Below the pieces are notes generated by a model. The model did not search any database and had not been told where the DNA came from. It was given only the letters and a program-made list of their open reading frames with translations. The position numbers and the translations under genes were made by a program. A stretch of DNA of 64,000 nt from Paracyclopina nana (lineage: Eukaryota; Arthropoda; Copepoda; Cyclopoida; Cyclopettidae), in NCBI GenBank assembly GCA_019096065.1, contig JAGUCH010000002.1, positions 11,978,501 to 12,042,500 of the forward strand, given 5' to 3'. This document shows, piece by piece, positions 35,301-46,900 of this stretch. Each line of letters starts with the position of its first letter. Position 1 is the first letter of the stretch.

Positions 35301-38300
35301 TTCCCTATATTCAGGGCCAAGCATGTCTGGCAAGAAAATACTAGAATACAGTGGAAACATCAATTCCTCAAGAAGAATAGGTCAGAAGTCCTGGCCAAGA
35401 AAACCTATATTATTCTATGGTGACTGCATCACCATAGACTTTGAAGTGAAAAGTAAGCAAGATTCAGAAATGAGCTGGGGATGTCACATTTCCATAGCCC
35501 ATTGCCCAGCTGATCTTTTTGAAACTTTTCCTTTGAATTCCTTTGTAAATGCTTTACTGATGCTCACACCATTACTATCATATGAAATAACAAAAGCTTA
35601 TAGAGGGAAACCCATATCCCTCCTAGAACTTCAATGTTCACATTTATTGAGCTCAAAAATTTTACAGAGGTGCAATTGGTCAAAATCAAAGCTTGAGCAG
35701 ATGATACATGTAATGAACAAAACAGATCATGATGACATTTTACCTCCAATATCTCTAATTCCCTCAAAAACAATTTCTACTCTAAGAAGTCTGGCTGGAT
35801 TTGGGCTTCCCCTTATGAGAGAAAGCACAAAGAAGCTTTTACAACCTCATCTCCTAGAGGAAGCAATTGTCTCAGTTGTTATCAAACACATGGGGCTTGA
35901 AGCCACACTGGAGTCTTTTTTGCAAGATCAAGATTCCAGTACTCCTGATGGATGCTTATTGAGTGACATCATGCTTGATGTCTACATGAAAATATCTGTT
36001 TTAATAAGAAAGCTACAATCCATAGTTGAAATGGAAACAAAATGGAATAGTGAGGTGCAAAGCTTCAAAAATGGTCTGATTACGCTAAAGGAAGTTTTTT
36101 TCAATGACTATCTGCATCATGAAGAAAGGGCAAAAGAATTGTCCCTGCTCTTCTTTTTAAAGAAAATTAAGGAGGTTAAGCCTCAGAAAGCCATGCAACA
36201 ATTGAAAAGCATCCTCCAACAAGAGGCCTCTTCCCCAACTTTGAATGATGTCACTCAGTCAACTGTCCTTGTCAAAGGATTGTTTTGCAGGCTAGATTTG
36301 CTTCTTCGGGCTGACATTAACTCCCATAGTGAGAAAAGTAGCATGCCAAACAAAATGTCAATGAGCCTGCAGAATTGGCCCTCAAATCATTCAAACCAAA
36401 TGAAAAGGCAGCAATCCCATGAAGTGGACAGATTTTGGGATGATTCCATTTTAAAAATAGCTAAGTTACAGAGGAGTGTATCAAAACTTAGGCAAAGTAG
36501 ATCTATAATAGAGAGCTTTGATACAGTACCTCTAGACCTAGAGTCAAATCCAGAATCAATAGTATCTGAACTTTTTGCTTTCATTGGTAGCAGTCCTGAA
36601 GACTCTGTGCCAGCAGCCGTATTCTTGGAAGCCATCCTAGAAAGACTGATCAGATGTGAAGGAAGACAAAATGCATTAAAAACAATGAACGCTCTTATGA
36701 AAGCAGTTAGAAATATCCCTCAGTGTCTCAAGTATATTTCATGCACATTTTCTGAAATTTTCTCAATTGGTCTGAGATTCAATGAATTGAAATGTTCAAA
36801 ATCAGTCACAAAACTTGTGTTGAGCTCCTTTTCAGAGTGCCTATATGCATTTGTTGCAACTGTTATTCAAAATCCTGAGGAATATTTCACAACTTTAAGC
36901 TACATTTGCATAACACCCTACAACAAAGAAGAAGAAGAACTCATAGTGCAGAGCGGCCTTCTGGCTCTGCTCAATACTCTTTGCGATGGAGTAGAGAGAA
37001 TGTCCACAAGTTTATCATCTTTGAAAACTATGTCTCAATTAGCATGGTATGGGTTCAAAATTCTGGCCAAGCGTTGTGTTGAATGGGAAAATGTCAATCA
37101 GCGTTCTACAGGCATGGAAAAACAAATCTCAAAGGTTCTCTCTGATCATCTTGCTCAAGCAGCTGAGTGTGGGCATAAATCTGTTGGTCAGGATGCTGTG
37201 TGTGAGTCAATTAAGCTTTTGAAAGATTTGTCATCCACAAAAATGGGAAAGGGTATATTAGCACAACCAGCATGCACAACCAATTTGTTGCATATATTAA
37301 TGGATCAAAATGTCTCACCCCACACTATTTATACAGTTATAGTGTTGCTACAGGAATCATTGCCTTTTATGGCTCAATGCAATCTACCTGATATTTCCTC
37401 AACCAACAATTCTACTCAAGAAAGAAGCATTGTAGATTGTTTACTGATAAGGCTGTCAAAGCTGATTACTCCATCTCTTGAAAATGAATGTGGTCCCACA
37501 GAATTTCCAACTTCACTTTCTTTCGATGTACAAGAATGCCTGAATTATCTGGATGATGGAACACAGCAAGCTTTACTGGTTCATAAGAGAGTAGATCAAA
37601 GTGGACATGAGTTAATTCAACAATTGCTGAATGCAAGCTCAGATATTGGGCTCTTTTCAGCCATAGGAAGTGACAGTATGGAAAAGATAATTCGTATAGA
37701 CAAAGACATTAATCAAAAAAATATAGCTGAGGTAATGATTGGTGATGCTACTAAAGTACTAAGAGCTGCAACAAAAATGGCCCAACTTGGGTTTGTTGTC
37801 TCTATATCATCACCAAATGAATTTCATGAAAGTTCAAATGAATGGAGACATAGAGCCACTCAAATATGCAGCCAGAGGAATACTGCAGTGGCTCAAAATC
37901 ACCCAATGAGGCCATTTATAAGCAGCAATGTTGCAAATAAGCTTTCAACTGAAATAATAATTTTGTTGCAAAGATTGGTTCACTCTGAAAACTCAGAAAA
38001 TTGGATGGTTGCATTACAGGCAGCTACTGATGAATCTTTTGGCCAGATACCAACTTTTCTTCATAATTTGCATAAATTATCAAATGACAACTTTTTTGAC
38101 CAAAATATGTTTGAATCAGGTCAAAGAATAGCTGCTGCTCTTGCAGTCTTTGGTGGATTTTATGAAACTATTAAGGTAGGTTCTAATGTTGTTCTAAAGA
38201 GCCTATCTGAAGAATCAAATGTGAGTGATGGGCTTGTTAAGCACATTTACAAGGATATAGGCTGTTTATCTATTTCTGTCAATTCTGGATCTGTTGAAGA

Positions 38301-41300
38301 CACGGTTGATCTAACAATACCAATCAATCAAGTTAAGCTAGAAGAGCTAGTTCAAGAAACATCTCAATCACTCTTTTCATCAGTTGTTAGAAATCATATT
38401 AGCATTATTCAATTGCTTCTCATTCCATCAGACGAAGGTCTGATCGAGCCATTGTCTGTACCCTTACCTGCATCATCGGAAAACAAAAGTGTGTTGGCAT
38501 TAAGCAGATTGGCAGTGGAAATTAGAACTAGATGTTGTCAACTGCTGGCATTACACATGAAAGATTATGAGTTTGCCAAAGCCTTCCTTGAACAGTCCTG
38601 TCAATCAGTCGATATGCTGAAATATTTCTCAAAGGAAGTTTTACCTTCCGACAAACTATGCTGCACTGAATTTGTGTGTGAAAACCTCCGCTGCCAATTC
38701 AAAGACCAAACTAAACCATGTGCTCTTAGTTTACCACTCAATTTGAATTCAAAGCAACTTCCAAATCATTGGAACACAATCCAAGCATTCCCCCCTCTAA
38801 AATCTGTCATTTTTACTCATTACAAAACTGCAGTTACATACCTAGGTACACCAATTACCTCTATAGGTCTTCCAAGAGGAGTGCTGTTACAAGCCACAAA
38901 ACCATTGACTCTTCCTAATGAAAGTCAGCAAGTCACTCTTAGTATTCTGTCATTGGGCCAAGGAGCAGATGAGTCTGGTGCACCAACAATTTCAATTGGA
39001 CTAAGCTTTCAAGGGCTGAAAAAAGATGGTGTTTGGAATCATGCTGAAGGTGCTCTCATGTTGCACAGTAATGGAAGAATAGTGCACTACAAGGGGTCCA
39101 ACTTACTTTCCTGGCACTCTTCACACATAGATCATCTACTTAGTCCTGGGGATGAAGTTACTTTGAAATGGATGCCTAGTGACAACAGTGCTGGAACAGT
39201 TATTTTTGAAGTCAATCATCAGCAAGTTGGAGATGAGTTTGTTGACATGCCTAGTGGACTTTTTCCCACTGTACACATTCAGCAAAATGGTGTGAGGGTT
39301 AAGGCAACATTTTCAGATGTAAAAGAAAGCCTTTCTCTAGCATCTCAAGAAGACACAGTTAACTATTCAAAAGGAAATGAAAAATTAAGCCTGACTAGGG
39401 TCAGTGGTGGTCATAGGAGACAATGTACTCAAACAAATAGGCAAGCAGTCAGAATGAAACCAAGTGATGCATACAATTCTGATCATACTGGATCATTTTA
39501 CAAGCTATCCCTAAACGGCTATGCAAAATTGTCTACTGGTTGTATTCCATCATTCAAACTGGATGAGAATTGGCTTGAAGAAGATGATGAAGAGGAAGAT
39601 AGTGATTACTTTGAGGAAGAGAGATTAGATGACATTAATTTATTGCTAGTCAGATCATGGGAGGAAAAGGTATTTCCAGCTATAAGAAGGAGATTTAGAA
39701 ATGAAAGTGAAAGAAGAGATGGTTTAGATCAAATCAAGGGGGCATTGTCTCTTGGTATGATAGACATAGCCAAGCAAACTGTTGAGTTCTTGTATGAAGA
39801 AAATGGAGGTCTCCCAATTGATTTGAAGCTGCCTGATATAGATGATGTTAAAAAAGATCTCATGTCTCTGTCAGTGGAAAAGTTAAGGCCAAGGATGATT
39901 GTGCACATATGTGAGCAGAATCTGCAGCCATTATTTGCCTGTAAAGAGCAAATCAAGACTTTTGGCCTGGAAGGAGAAGTCATAAGAACAGATGTGCCAA
40001 ATGAGCTTGCAGAGGTGGAAACATATTTAGAAGAGGATGGAATGGTGGTAAGGTATTGGTACCCTGTGGACTCACTGAAAAAGACCTCCAATGACAAGCA
40101 GTGTGCACATTCAAGAAAATCCTCCAATTCAAGTTCAATTGCCCAGTTAGAGTTATTCAATTGTGAGTTCATTCTGTCCCGGCTATACTGCAGAGAAGCT
40201 TACCTACAACTTCTTAAGTGGGCTTGTGATGACAACTGCAGACTAACATCATCTACAATGCTCACTTCATCTCCAGAGAGACAAGCCACCTTAACATCTA
40301 ATGTATTTCTATTACAAGAGTGGGATCTGGAAAATCTTCTATATATCCTGGATTGTAAAACCATGAGTTGCCATGGGTCATTGGCTGAATTTGGTAGCCC
40401 AATGAATTCCCCAGAACAATCAATCAAGCAAATTTCTCCCAAGCTTACTGAAATGGTTCTTCATATGAACTACAACCTAGTGCTTGACACTTTTGCAAAT
40501 ATTTTTGAAAGAATGCAATCAACCAACCCAGTTCTTGCTGGAGAATTAGTAACAGAGATAATTCAGGGATTTAGAGAGCTTGATGCATATATTCCACATG
40601 AAAATATCCACATAAATGACATTTCACTTTTGTCATCATCCATCTATTTTCCAAATTCTTCGTGTGTCCTAGCAGCTTTTAAATTTGGACAGAAGCATGC
40701 ATTACATCCTCCTGAAGATCTGAAAGTTTTGATTCAGCCAATGGAGTTTAGCACCAAGCATAAGGAGTGCCAACATACCATCAACAATCCCACAAAATTT
40801 CCTTCACAGATAAAAGGAGGAAAAAATAGAGCTGTTAGGGCATTTCCCACAGTCCTGTTTTCATCTAATGTCTTAAAAGTTTGCCATGGAGGTGCAGCAG
40901 ACTCTTATTGTCAACTTCAGCTGGTTGGTATACCTAATACTGTCCTTCTAGCCTTAACTTTTGTAGACTTGATGATATACCACCACTCAATAGAAGTTTT
41001 CAAGCCTTCAATTTACATGGATTGCCTTGAGCTCTTAGCCTCATTTTCATTGAAATTTGATATTACTCCATGGGGCAAGATATGCTTTTTCTATTCCATT
41101 TCTCACCTACTTCAATTTATGAAGGATAATGCCCTCAAGATCCAAACAAAGTCAACAGAAATACTGTTAGACAAACTTTTGATAGAGTTTGAAACTCTTG
41201 AGGAAATAGGAACCCATAGTTTAGGTCATCATCAGATAAAGCCATCCTATGTGCAAGCCCTGGCTGAGTTATGCTACCAGCTTCACCCAATTGCTCAATT

Positions 41301-43769
41301 TATGGCTTTAGACTTACCCAAAGCACTTGCTAAAGTAACAGCTACAATGGCTGCACTTCACACGCTTAAAAATCAGCATGAACTTCCCAAAAGTGTGATG
41401 CAATCAATTCCAGTAGTTGAGCAGCCTACCTTTGGATCAAGATATTTGGTATTGACAGGTATACCTAAGCTTCTGTCATCACTTGAGGTGGCATCAGCTC
41501 TTAAAGCAGCTTTAAATTGCCTTTGTGGTCTTCAAGTTATTGAAGTGTACATCACATCCAACTTAAGCCAAGATGTTTGCTCAGGATCTGCAGTTGTTCA
41601 AATTCAAGCTTGCTCCATGCAAGAAGATGCAAAAGTTGTGATGTCAAAAATTCCTGCATTCCACCAGACAAGCAGCTTTGATATACATCATGAAACTGGA
41701 ACTGTGATCCCTTTAACAGTGAGTAAAGTGAGGATGGATCTTCAATGTGAGGAGAGCACATTAAGCAATATTTGGATTGAATTCATAAAATCTAAATTGA
41801 TTGTTTCATCTGGGAAATTGAAAGCAGAAGTAGCTAGCACAGTTAAGAAGATATTTGAGTCAAGTGTAAGGGATTTATCAAAAGAGTCCTTAAAGTTTTC
41901 TGATTTGCTTTTGAAGAAGAAGAGTCCCTTTCTTTCTTTTCTGAATGGAATAAAGGGAAGACCACTGAGTGACATTAGAGATGATTTGAGAGAATATTTT
42001 TCATTATCAAAGGTATATTTGATAGCTATGATGCCAACAACATCTTTTTTTATTCCATGCACTTCTGATAGGACAATGATGATAAACTAACCATTGATTC
42101 TGTGTGGGATCTGGTTGAGAAATTGGCAAAAGAAGAAACTATTTCTTTGCTAAGGGCCTTCCAAGTATGTGGTTATGACCTGGATATGAAGTTCATGGGC
42201 TCTATAAGCAATGCAGAAGACTCTTACACTAGCTGGAGCATTGATGAAGATATTGCTTTGGTAGAGTTCTTAAATCAGTGGTGTGACAATTTCAATCAAC
42301 CCTTCCAAGATATACAGCCAAATGAATTTAGATGGGATTATTGCAATATGAAAGCATCAAGTAAGTCAAAACTGTGTGAAAAGCAAGATGCTGATGTAAG
42401 GTCCAGGATTTGCCTACTAAAAGGAATGAACTATATGGTGGCTAATGATGTTGCTCCATTAGTGAATTTTGACTCTTCTAATGGTCTTTCAAAAGAGCTA
42501 TGTGGCATGAAAAAGATTTTTTTTTCATCATGGAAGAATCAAATGCTTACTTCTATGATCAATTTGACAAATGAAAGAAATGACGACCAGCCTGGAATCA
42601 CCGTAATTCTTGATCCTTTGGAAAACATTGACAGAGGAGGTGATAATTTAAGCTCTACTTGGTTCTTTCAATCATATAAAGTAGTTTCACAAGTACCATC
42701 AAGCTCTCTATGTTCATCTTCTCCTCAATGTGATGATCCACAGTTTCCTCTTGTTATTAAATTGGCTGGAGAAGAGGTTCAAGGAAACAGTGGATCTTTT
42801 AGGCAATTTCTTGCCAAAATTGTAGATGAACTCCAAAGCACTTCAGTGCCTATTTTAATGCCATATATGGGAAATGGTTCTTACAAAGGCATGTACATGC
42901 TTAGACCAGGACCTCTCACTATTCTTGATGAGCAATTGCTGATGTACTTTGGCCAATTGCTTGGAATTGCTGTTAGATCTGGAATACCATTACCTCTTGG
43001 ACTAATCCCTCAGTTTTGGAAGTCCCTCGTTGATGAGCCCATAGATGATCAAGACCTTTTTTGCTTTGATCCCAATTTATACAAGTACATTCAAGACCTG
43101 CTAAGTTTCTCAAGCTCAGAAGCATTTGACATCTTTTTAGATAACCAACAACACCCATCTTTTATGATTCAAGAAGTCTCAGGAGCTAAAACTGAGCTCA
43201 TGAAAGGAGGAGAAAAAGTTATGGTGACTTTTACTAACAGGCTGCAGTACATAGATCTGATCAAATCCTTTAAGAAAAAAGAATTGGAGTGCAAAGAAAA
43301 AGTCAATTGTATCATGGCAGGTATGTGCACTATTCTGCCAATGGGTATTATCAGAAGTCTCTTTACTTGGGAGGAGGTTCAACTTAGAATTTGTGGCTCA
43401 GATGGAATCAACCTCAACCTCTTAAAGAAATGCACTATTTACCAAGTTGGTATAAGCGAAGAAGACCACCACATCCAAAACTTTTGGTCTGTCATTTCAT
43501 CCCTGAATCCATTTCACCTCAAACTATTTCTAAAATTTGCTTGCAATCAAGAGAGATTACCTAAGCCCCAAGACTGTAATAACCTGCCACCCCCATACCC
43601 CATGAAAATTGCTCCAGCAGATGCTAGAGAAGAAATACAGGACAATTTACTAATCAGGGCAGAAACATGCATATTCATGGTAAAAATTCCAAGATACTCC
43701 AACATAGATGTAATGAGAGAAAAATTGTTGTACTCAATCCAATCTGCTGAAGATCCTTTGAGTGGGTGA
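29389..43769 (+). CDS. HECTD4: HECTD4-type giant HECT E3 ubiquitin ligase
   Basis: Predicted E3 ubiquitin ligase that takes ubiquitin from an E2 onto its catalytic cysteine; substrates unknown. Four exons join in phase: 29389-29590, 32589-33186, 33303-42012, 42072-43769; about 3735 residues (human about 4000). A beta-rich segment at about residues 906-1000 is followed by long helical scaffold regions. A SPRY domain lies at about 2140-2270 (SIGLSFQGLKKDGVWNHAEG, GDEVTLKW, FEVNHQQVG), then an acidic loop EEDDEEEDSDYFEEE. The HECT domain is at about 3390-3735, with VQGNSGSFRQFLAKI and the catalytic Cys at codon 43668-43670 in LLIRAETCIFMVKI. The start is the first ATG after an in-frame GTG. Intron 1 (2998 bp) carries a transposon; the other two are 116 and 59 bp. 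Exon 3 is a single 8710-bp exon. Confidence 0.88.
29840..29848. repeat. Left target-site duplication CACATTGAA
   Basis: Nine bases identical to 32509-32517, directly abutting the aligned left terminus of the foldback element. Confidence 0.8.
29861..29984. repeat. Left-arm 10-bp tandem array (ACCGACCCGC type), 12 units
   Basis: Twelve consecutive 10-bp units vary mainly at positions 2-5 of the unit (GACCC, GATCC, AAGCC, AACCC, ATACC). It is the reverse complement of the array at 32371-32490. Open frames reading Val-Arg-Val-Gly-Ala here are artefacts of the repeat. Confidence 0.85.
29985..30380. repeat. Left-arm ~180-bp repeat units (about two copies)
   Basis: The phrase AAGAAGTAACTTTTTTCAAA recurs at exactly 180-bp spacing (about 30070 and 30250). 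Each unit runs through GGTAGCATGACCTTTCTGGC and ends near AAGAAAGAGCCATTTCT. The first unit is incomplete at its outer side. Confidence 0.85.
30385..30410. repeat. 11-bp perfect palindrome with 4-base loop
   Basis: AACCTGGGGAA, AAAA, TTCCCCAGGTT: a perfect hairpin at the inner edge of the left arm. It may mark the junction between arm and centre. Confidence 0.7.
30782..31279. repeat. Inner inverted repeat nested in the element's centre
   Basis: Bases about 30782-30865 and 31203-31279 are imperfect reverse complements; for example ATTTTACTAAAAAAG is shared, with further matches through a GGATTTGCG block. About 340 bp separate them. A direct repeat containing CAGCAGTTGGGCCTAGA flanks this unit at about 30642-30658 and 31384-31400. 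This looks like a second, older palindromic insertion or a folded core. Confidence 0.65.
31400..32200. repeat. Right-arm ~180-bp repeat units (about four and a half copies)
   Basis: The inverted form of the left-arm unit: GTTACTTCTTGGCGCGGGTT recurs near 31550, 31730, 31909 and 32089, spacing 179-180 bp. Each unit carries GCTTCGCTACAT and a GGCTCTTTCT stretch. The last copy is truncated near 32190. Confidence 0.85.
32371..32490. repeat. Right-arm 10-bp tandem array, 12 units with 30-bp higher-order period
   Basis: Twelve 10-bp units of GCGGGTTGGT type. The centre repeats a three-unit block (CGGGTTGGTG, CGGGTCGGTG, CGGCTTGGTG), so a 30-bp superunit has been amplified. It has the same unit count as the left array. 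Confidence 0.85.
32509..32517. repeat. Right target-site duplication CACATTGAA
   Basis: Nine bases identical to 29840-29848, abutting the right terminus. Removing the element plus one copy restores an ordinary intron of about 330 bp. Confidence 0.8.
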
Positions 43770-43872
43770 AATAATGATTGATCAGATGTTAAGTTGGGTA
43801 TTTGATTTGCTGAGTGGCAACAGCTTTGAAATTCGTTTTTTCAATGCTCCAACTTTGGTGTGCTTACCTAAA

Positions 43873-43882
43873 AATAAATAAA
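43873..43882 (+). terminator. Overlapping AATAAA signals of HECTD4
   Basis: Two overlapping copies, AATAAATAAA, about 105 bp after the HECTD4 stop and about 30 bp before the convergent gene's stop codon. The two 3' ends therefore probably overlap. Confidence 0.65.
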
Positions 43883-43910
43883 ATAGTTCTTGATGAATAA
43901 ATATCATCAA

Positions 43911-46900
43911 TTATACACCAGGTTCATACTTTTTAAAACATATTTCTTGAAGGACATGAAGAGCAACAACCATCAAGCCTACTAAGGATAGTCCTGTAGT
44001 CAATTTTAGCCCTAGAACTAGGCTATCTTCAACTAAATGTTCATTGTGAAAAAAAGTTTTCCATGCATTGACACTTTTTGCTTGGTACTTAGAGGCAATC
44101 TTTGACAAAGCTTCTAGCAAATCAAGAGTTTGACTGGCCCTTTCTTTAATGATCTTTAGCGATTTGATTAGATTCATGGCGGCAAGGGCCTCTTGAGATG
44201 AAGATGTCAGTTCATATTGAGTGCTTTGATCAGATTCTCCTACTGATCCTTTAATTAGTGGATACTCTTCAATGTCATCTACTTGTGGAATTATATGTTT
44301 TGTTCTGGATATAGGCTGAAGTGGCTTTGCTACATAAAATGCTTGTTTGTCACTGAAATGTGATTCTTCAGAAAGAGAATCACATTTTAAACTATATTGT
44401 TCATTTAATGGTCTTGGATTATTCAAAGTTTCAGGCTCTTCAATTTTGCCTGAGGCTACTTCATTGAGGCATGAAGCTATTTTTGAATTTTCTTCCTCAA
44501 AAGTTACAATCCCTACCACAATCTTGACATCCTCATCATCTTCTTGTTCTTGCCTATGTATTCCAGAATCATGATGTTCATTCAATGAATATTGATTAAA
44601 TGGCTCATCTCCAGTATTCATTGATACAATCTCTTCATGATGTGGTTCTTTAACATCTTTGCTATCAAATACACAGTCATCATAGCCATGATGAGACTCT
44701 TCAGCAAAGTTTTCTTCATTTCTTAGAAATTGCTCTTGTTGATTTGCTATTTCAAAACAAATCAAATCAGGTAAACTGTCACTAAGTTCATCTTGTGCTT
44801 GATCAACTGTACAATTTAAGAAAGAGCTTTGGTCATCTTTTCTAATGCTCACCTCTTTGACTTTCATTAATTCCAGCTCATCATTTTGCAAGTTTGTCTG
44901 AATAGACCCTGAAACTATTGATGAATAGATGTCTTTTTGAGGGTTTGGTGGCGTCTCATCTATCTTTCTAGGATCAACCAAGGAGATTTGGGTCTCACTT
45001 ATATAATTTTCCCTTGAAGCCTGAGAGAGAGTGCCATTATCTTGGTTGACCGATAAATTTGACTCATCCAATAGTTTTGTTAATTCAGTTGCTATTGCAC
45101 TGAATGGGTCACCAGCAATAACCAAGGAATCATTTATCAACTCATCAGCTCTGGTATTTTCTTCACTGAGGATGCCTGCTTCATTGGTATGATGTTCAGA
45201 TGGGACAAACTCAGCATTTTCAGAATGCTGACAATTAAATGTAAGCTCTGGTTCATTGATTACTACTAGACCTAAATGAGTTTTAATTTCTTCTGCACTT
45301 CTTTTTGTGCAGCCAATATCTTCAGCAAATAATTTTACTGGTTCTTCAGCTTTTGTTTCAATTTCAACGCTAGAATCTTTATCCTCTATGGTTTCAGTAC
45401 ATACCTTTTCATTACTAGATTTAGAGCAATATCTTCCAGGCTCAACTTTGCCAGATACACTTCCAACTTCTTTATGCTTCTTTGCAGTTCCACTTTCCTC
45501 TGTTTCCACAAATGCATACATAGCTTCAGTGTATTTAGAAGTTGCATCCCTATCTTCAATCAAAAATTCAACTTTTTCAGGCATTGCCATGTCTTCATCA
45601 TAAAAAATAACTTTTTCTTTCGTTAAAATTTTGCTTTCGCCAAAAATTGCAAGCTCATTTGCAGAATCAGTTTCCTTGATGATTATTTCACCATTTTCTG
45701 TCAAGAATTCTGTGTCTGTAGAAAAAGCTACAGTGTCATAAGACAAAGCTCCTTTGTCTCCAGTCAAGATTTCTGCATTTTCAGGTATTGTTTTGGCCAC
45801 TTGACAAACCAAATCATTTTCATCAGGTATAGTTTTGATTGCTTCAGGAATTGCATCTTTTTTGTCTGATAATATTTTGACTTTTTCAATTTTAGCTTCA
45901 ATTTTTTCAAGAGCAGCTTCTGCTTCTTCTGCAATTATTCCAATTTCTGTAATTATAGATTTCCCTTCATCATTATCAATTTTGATGTAAGATTTTTCCC
46001 AAAAACTTTCTGTTTCCTCAAAAATAGATTCAGCATCTTTTTTGAATGTTGTTGCTTTTGAAATGATATGCAATTTTGCATTTCCTTCTTCTGTGGTCAT
46101 TGAAGTTATGCCAAATACACCATCTTCAAATGCTCCATTAAATTGAAAATTGGCTTCATCAGAGTTGGATTTTGAGTTTTCTTCAAAATGTTCTTTTTCA
46201 AGTGCTTCCTTTTTTTCACCTTTCTCCTCATATGTTACTTCATTGCTAGCTTCCTTCTCAGAGATAGCTTTGTATACATGAGTGCCATTTTTTTCTTGAA
46301 TAGTCTCTTGAAAATCAATAGCAGTCATAGATGCTTCATAGTCATCATTTGTCATTATAGGATCATTAGTTTTGGTCATGATGCTGAGTTCATTGACAAA
46401 ATTGAGATTATTTGATGGACTCACTTCATCTTTCTGGACTAAGTTTGCATCTTCATTGACATTCCTATGACTTTGAAGAGAATCACAAAAGACATTCTCA
46501 TCTTTAAGTAAAATATTGTCTAAGCCCTTGGTTTGTAAATTAGAGTCAATATCTTCTAGGATGGGTTTCTGACTAAGCTCAATGCCAAATTTATCTTCTT
46601 GATATTCATTGACATGAAGGGCAATGATCTCTGACCCATCATTAGAGCACTCCTTTTGAGTAATTTCTGAAGGTGACATAAAAGAGTAGTTGGCTTGTGT
46701 ATCAAAGCTTTCATGTTTTGATGAAGAAAATTTAAAAATGTTTTCTTCCTTGATTTCAACTTTGGTGTTTTCTTGAATTGGAATTTCTTTTACTATATTA
46801 ACAAGTTTAATTGAGTCTGGAGAGCTCTTAAGTAGATCCATTGGAATATTTCTTATGACATGGACCTTCAAAGGAACCATTTTGACCAAAGATATTTTGA

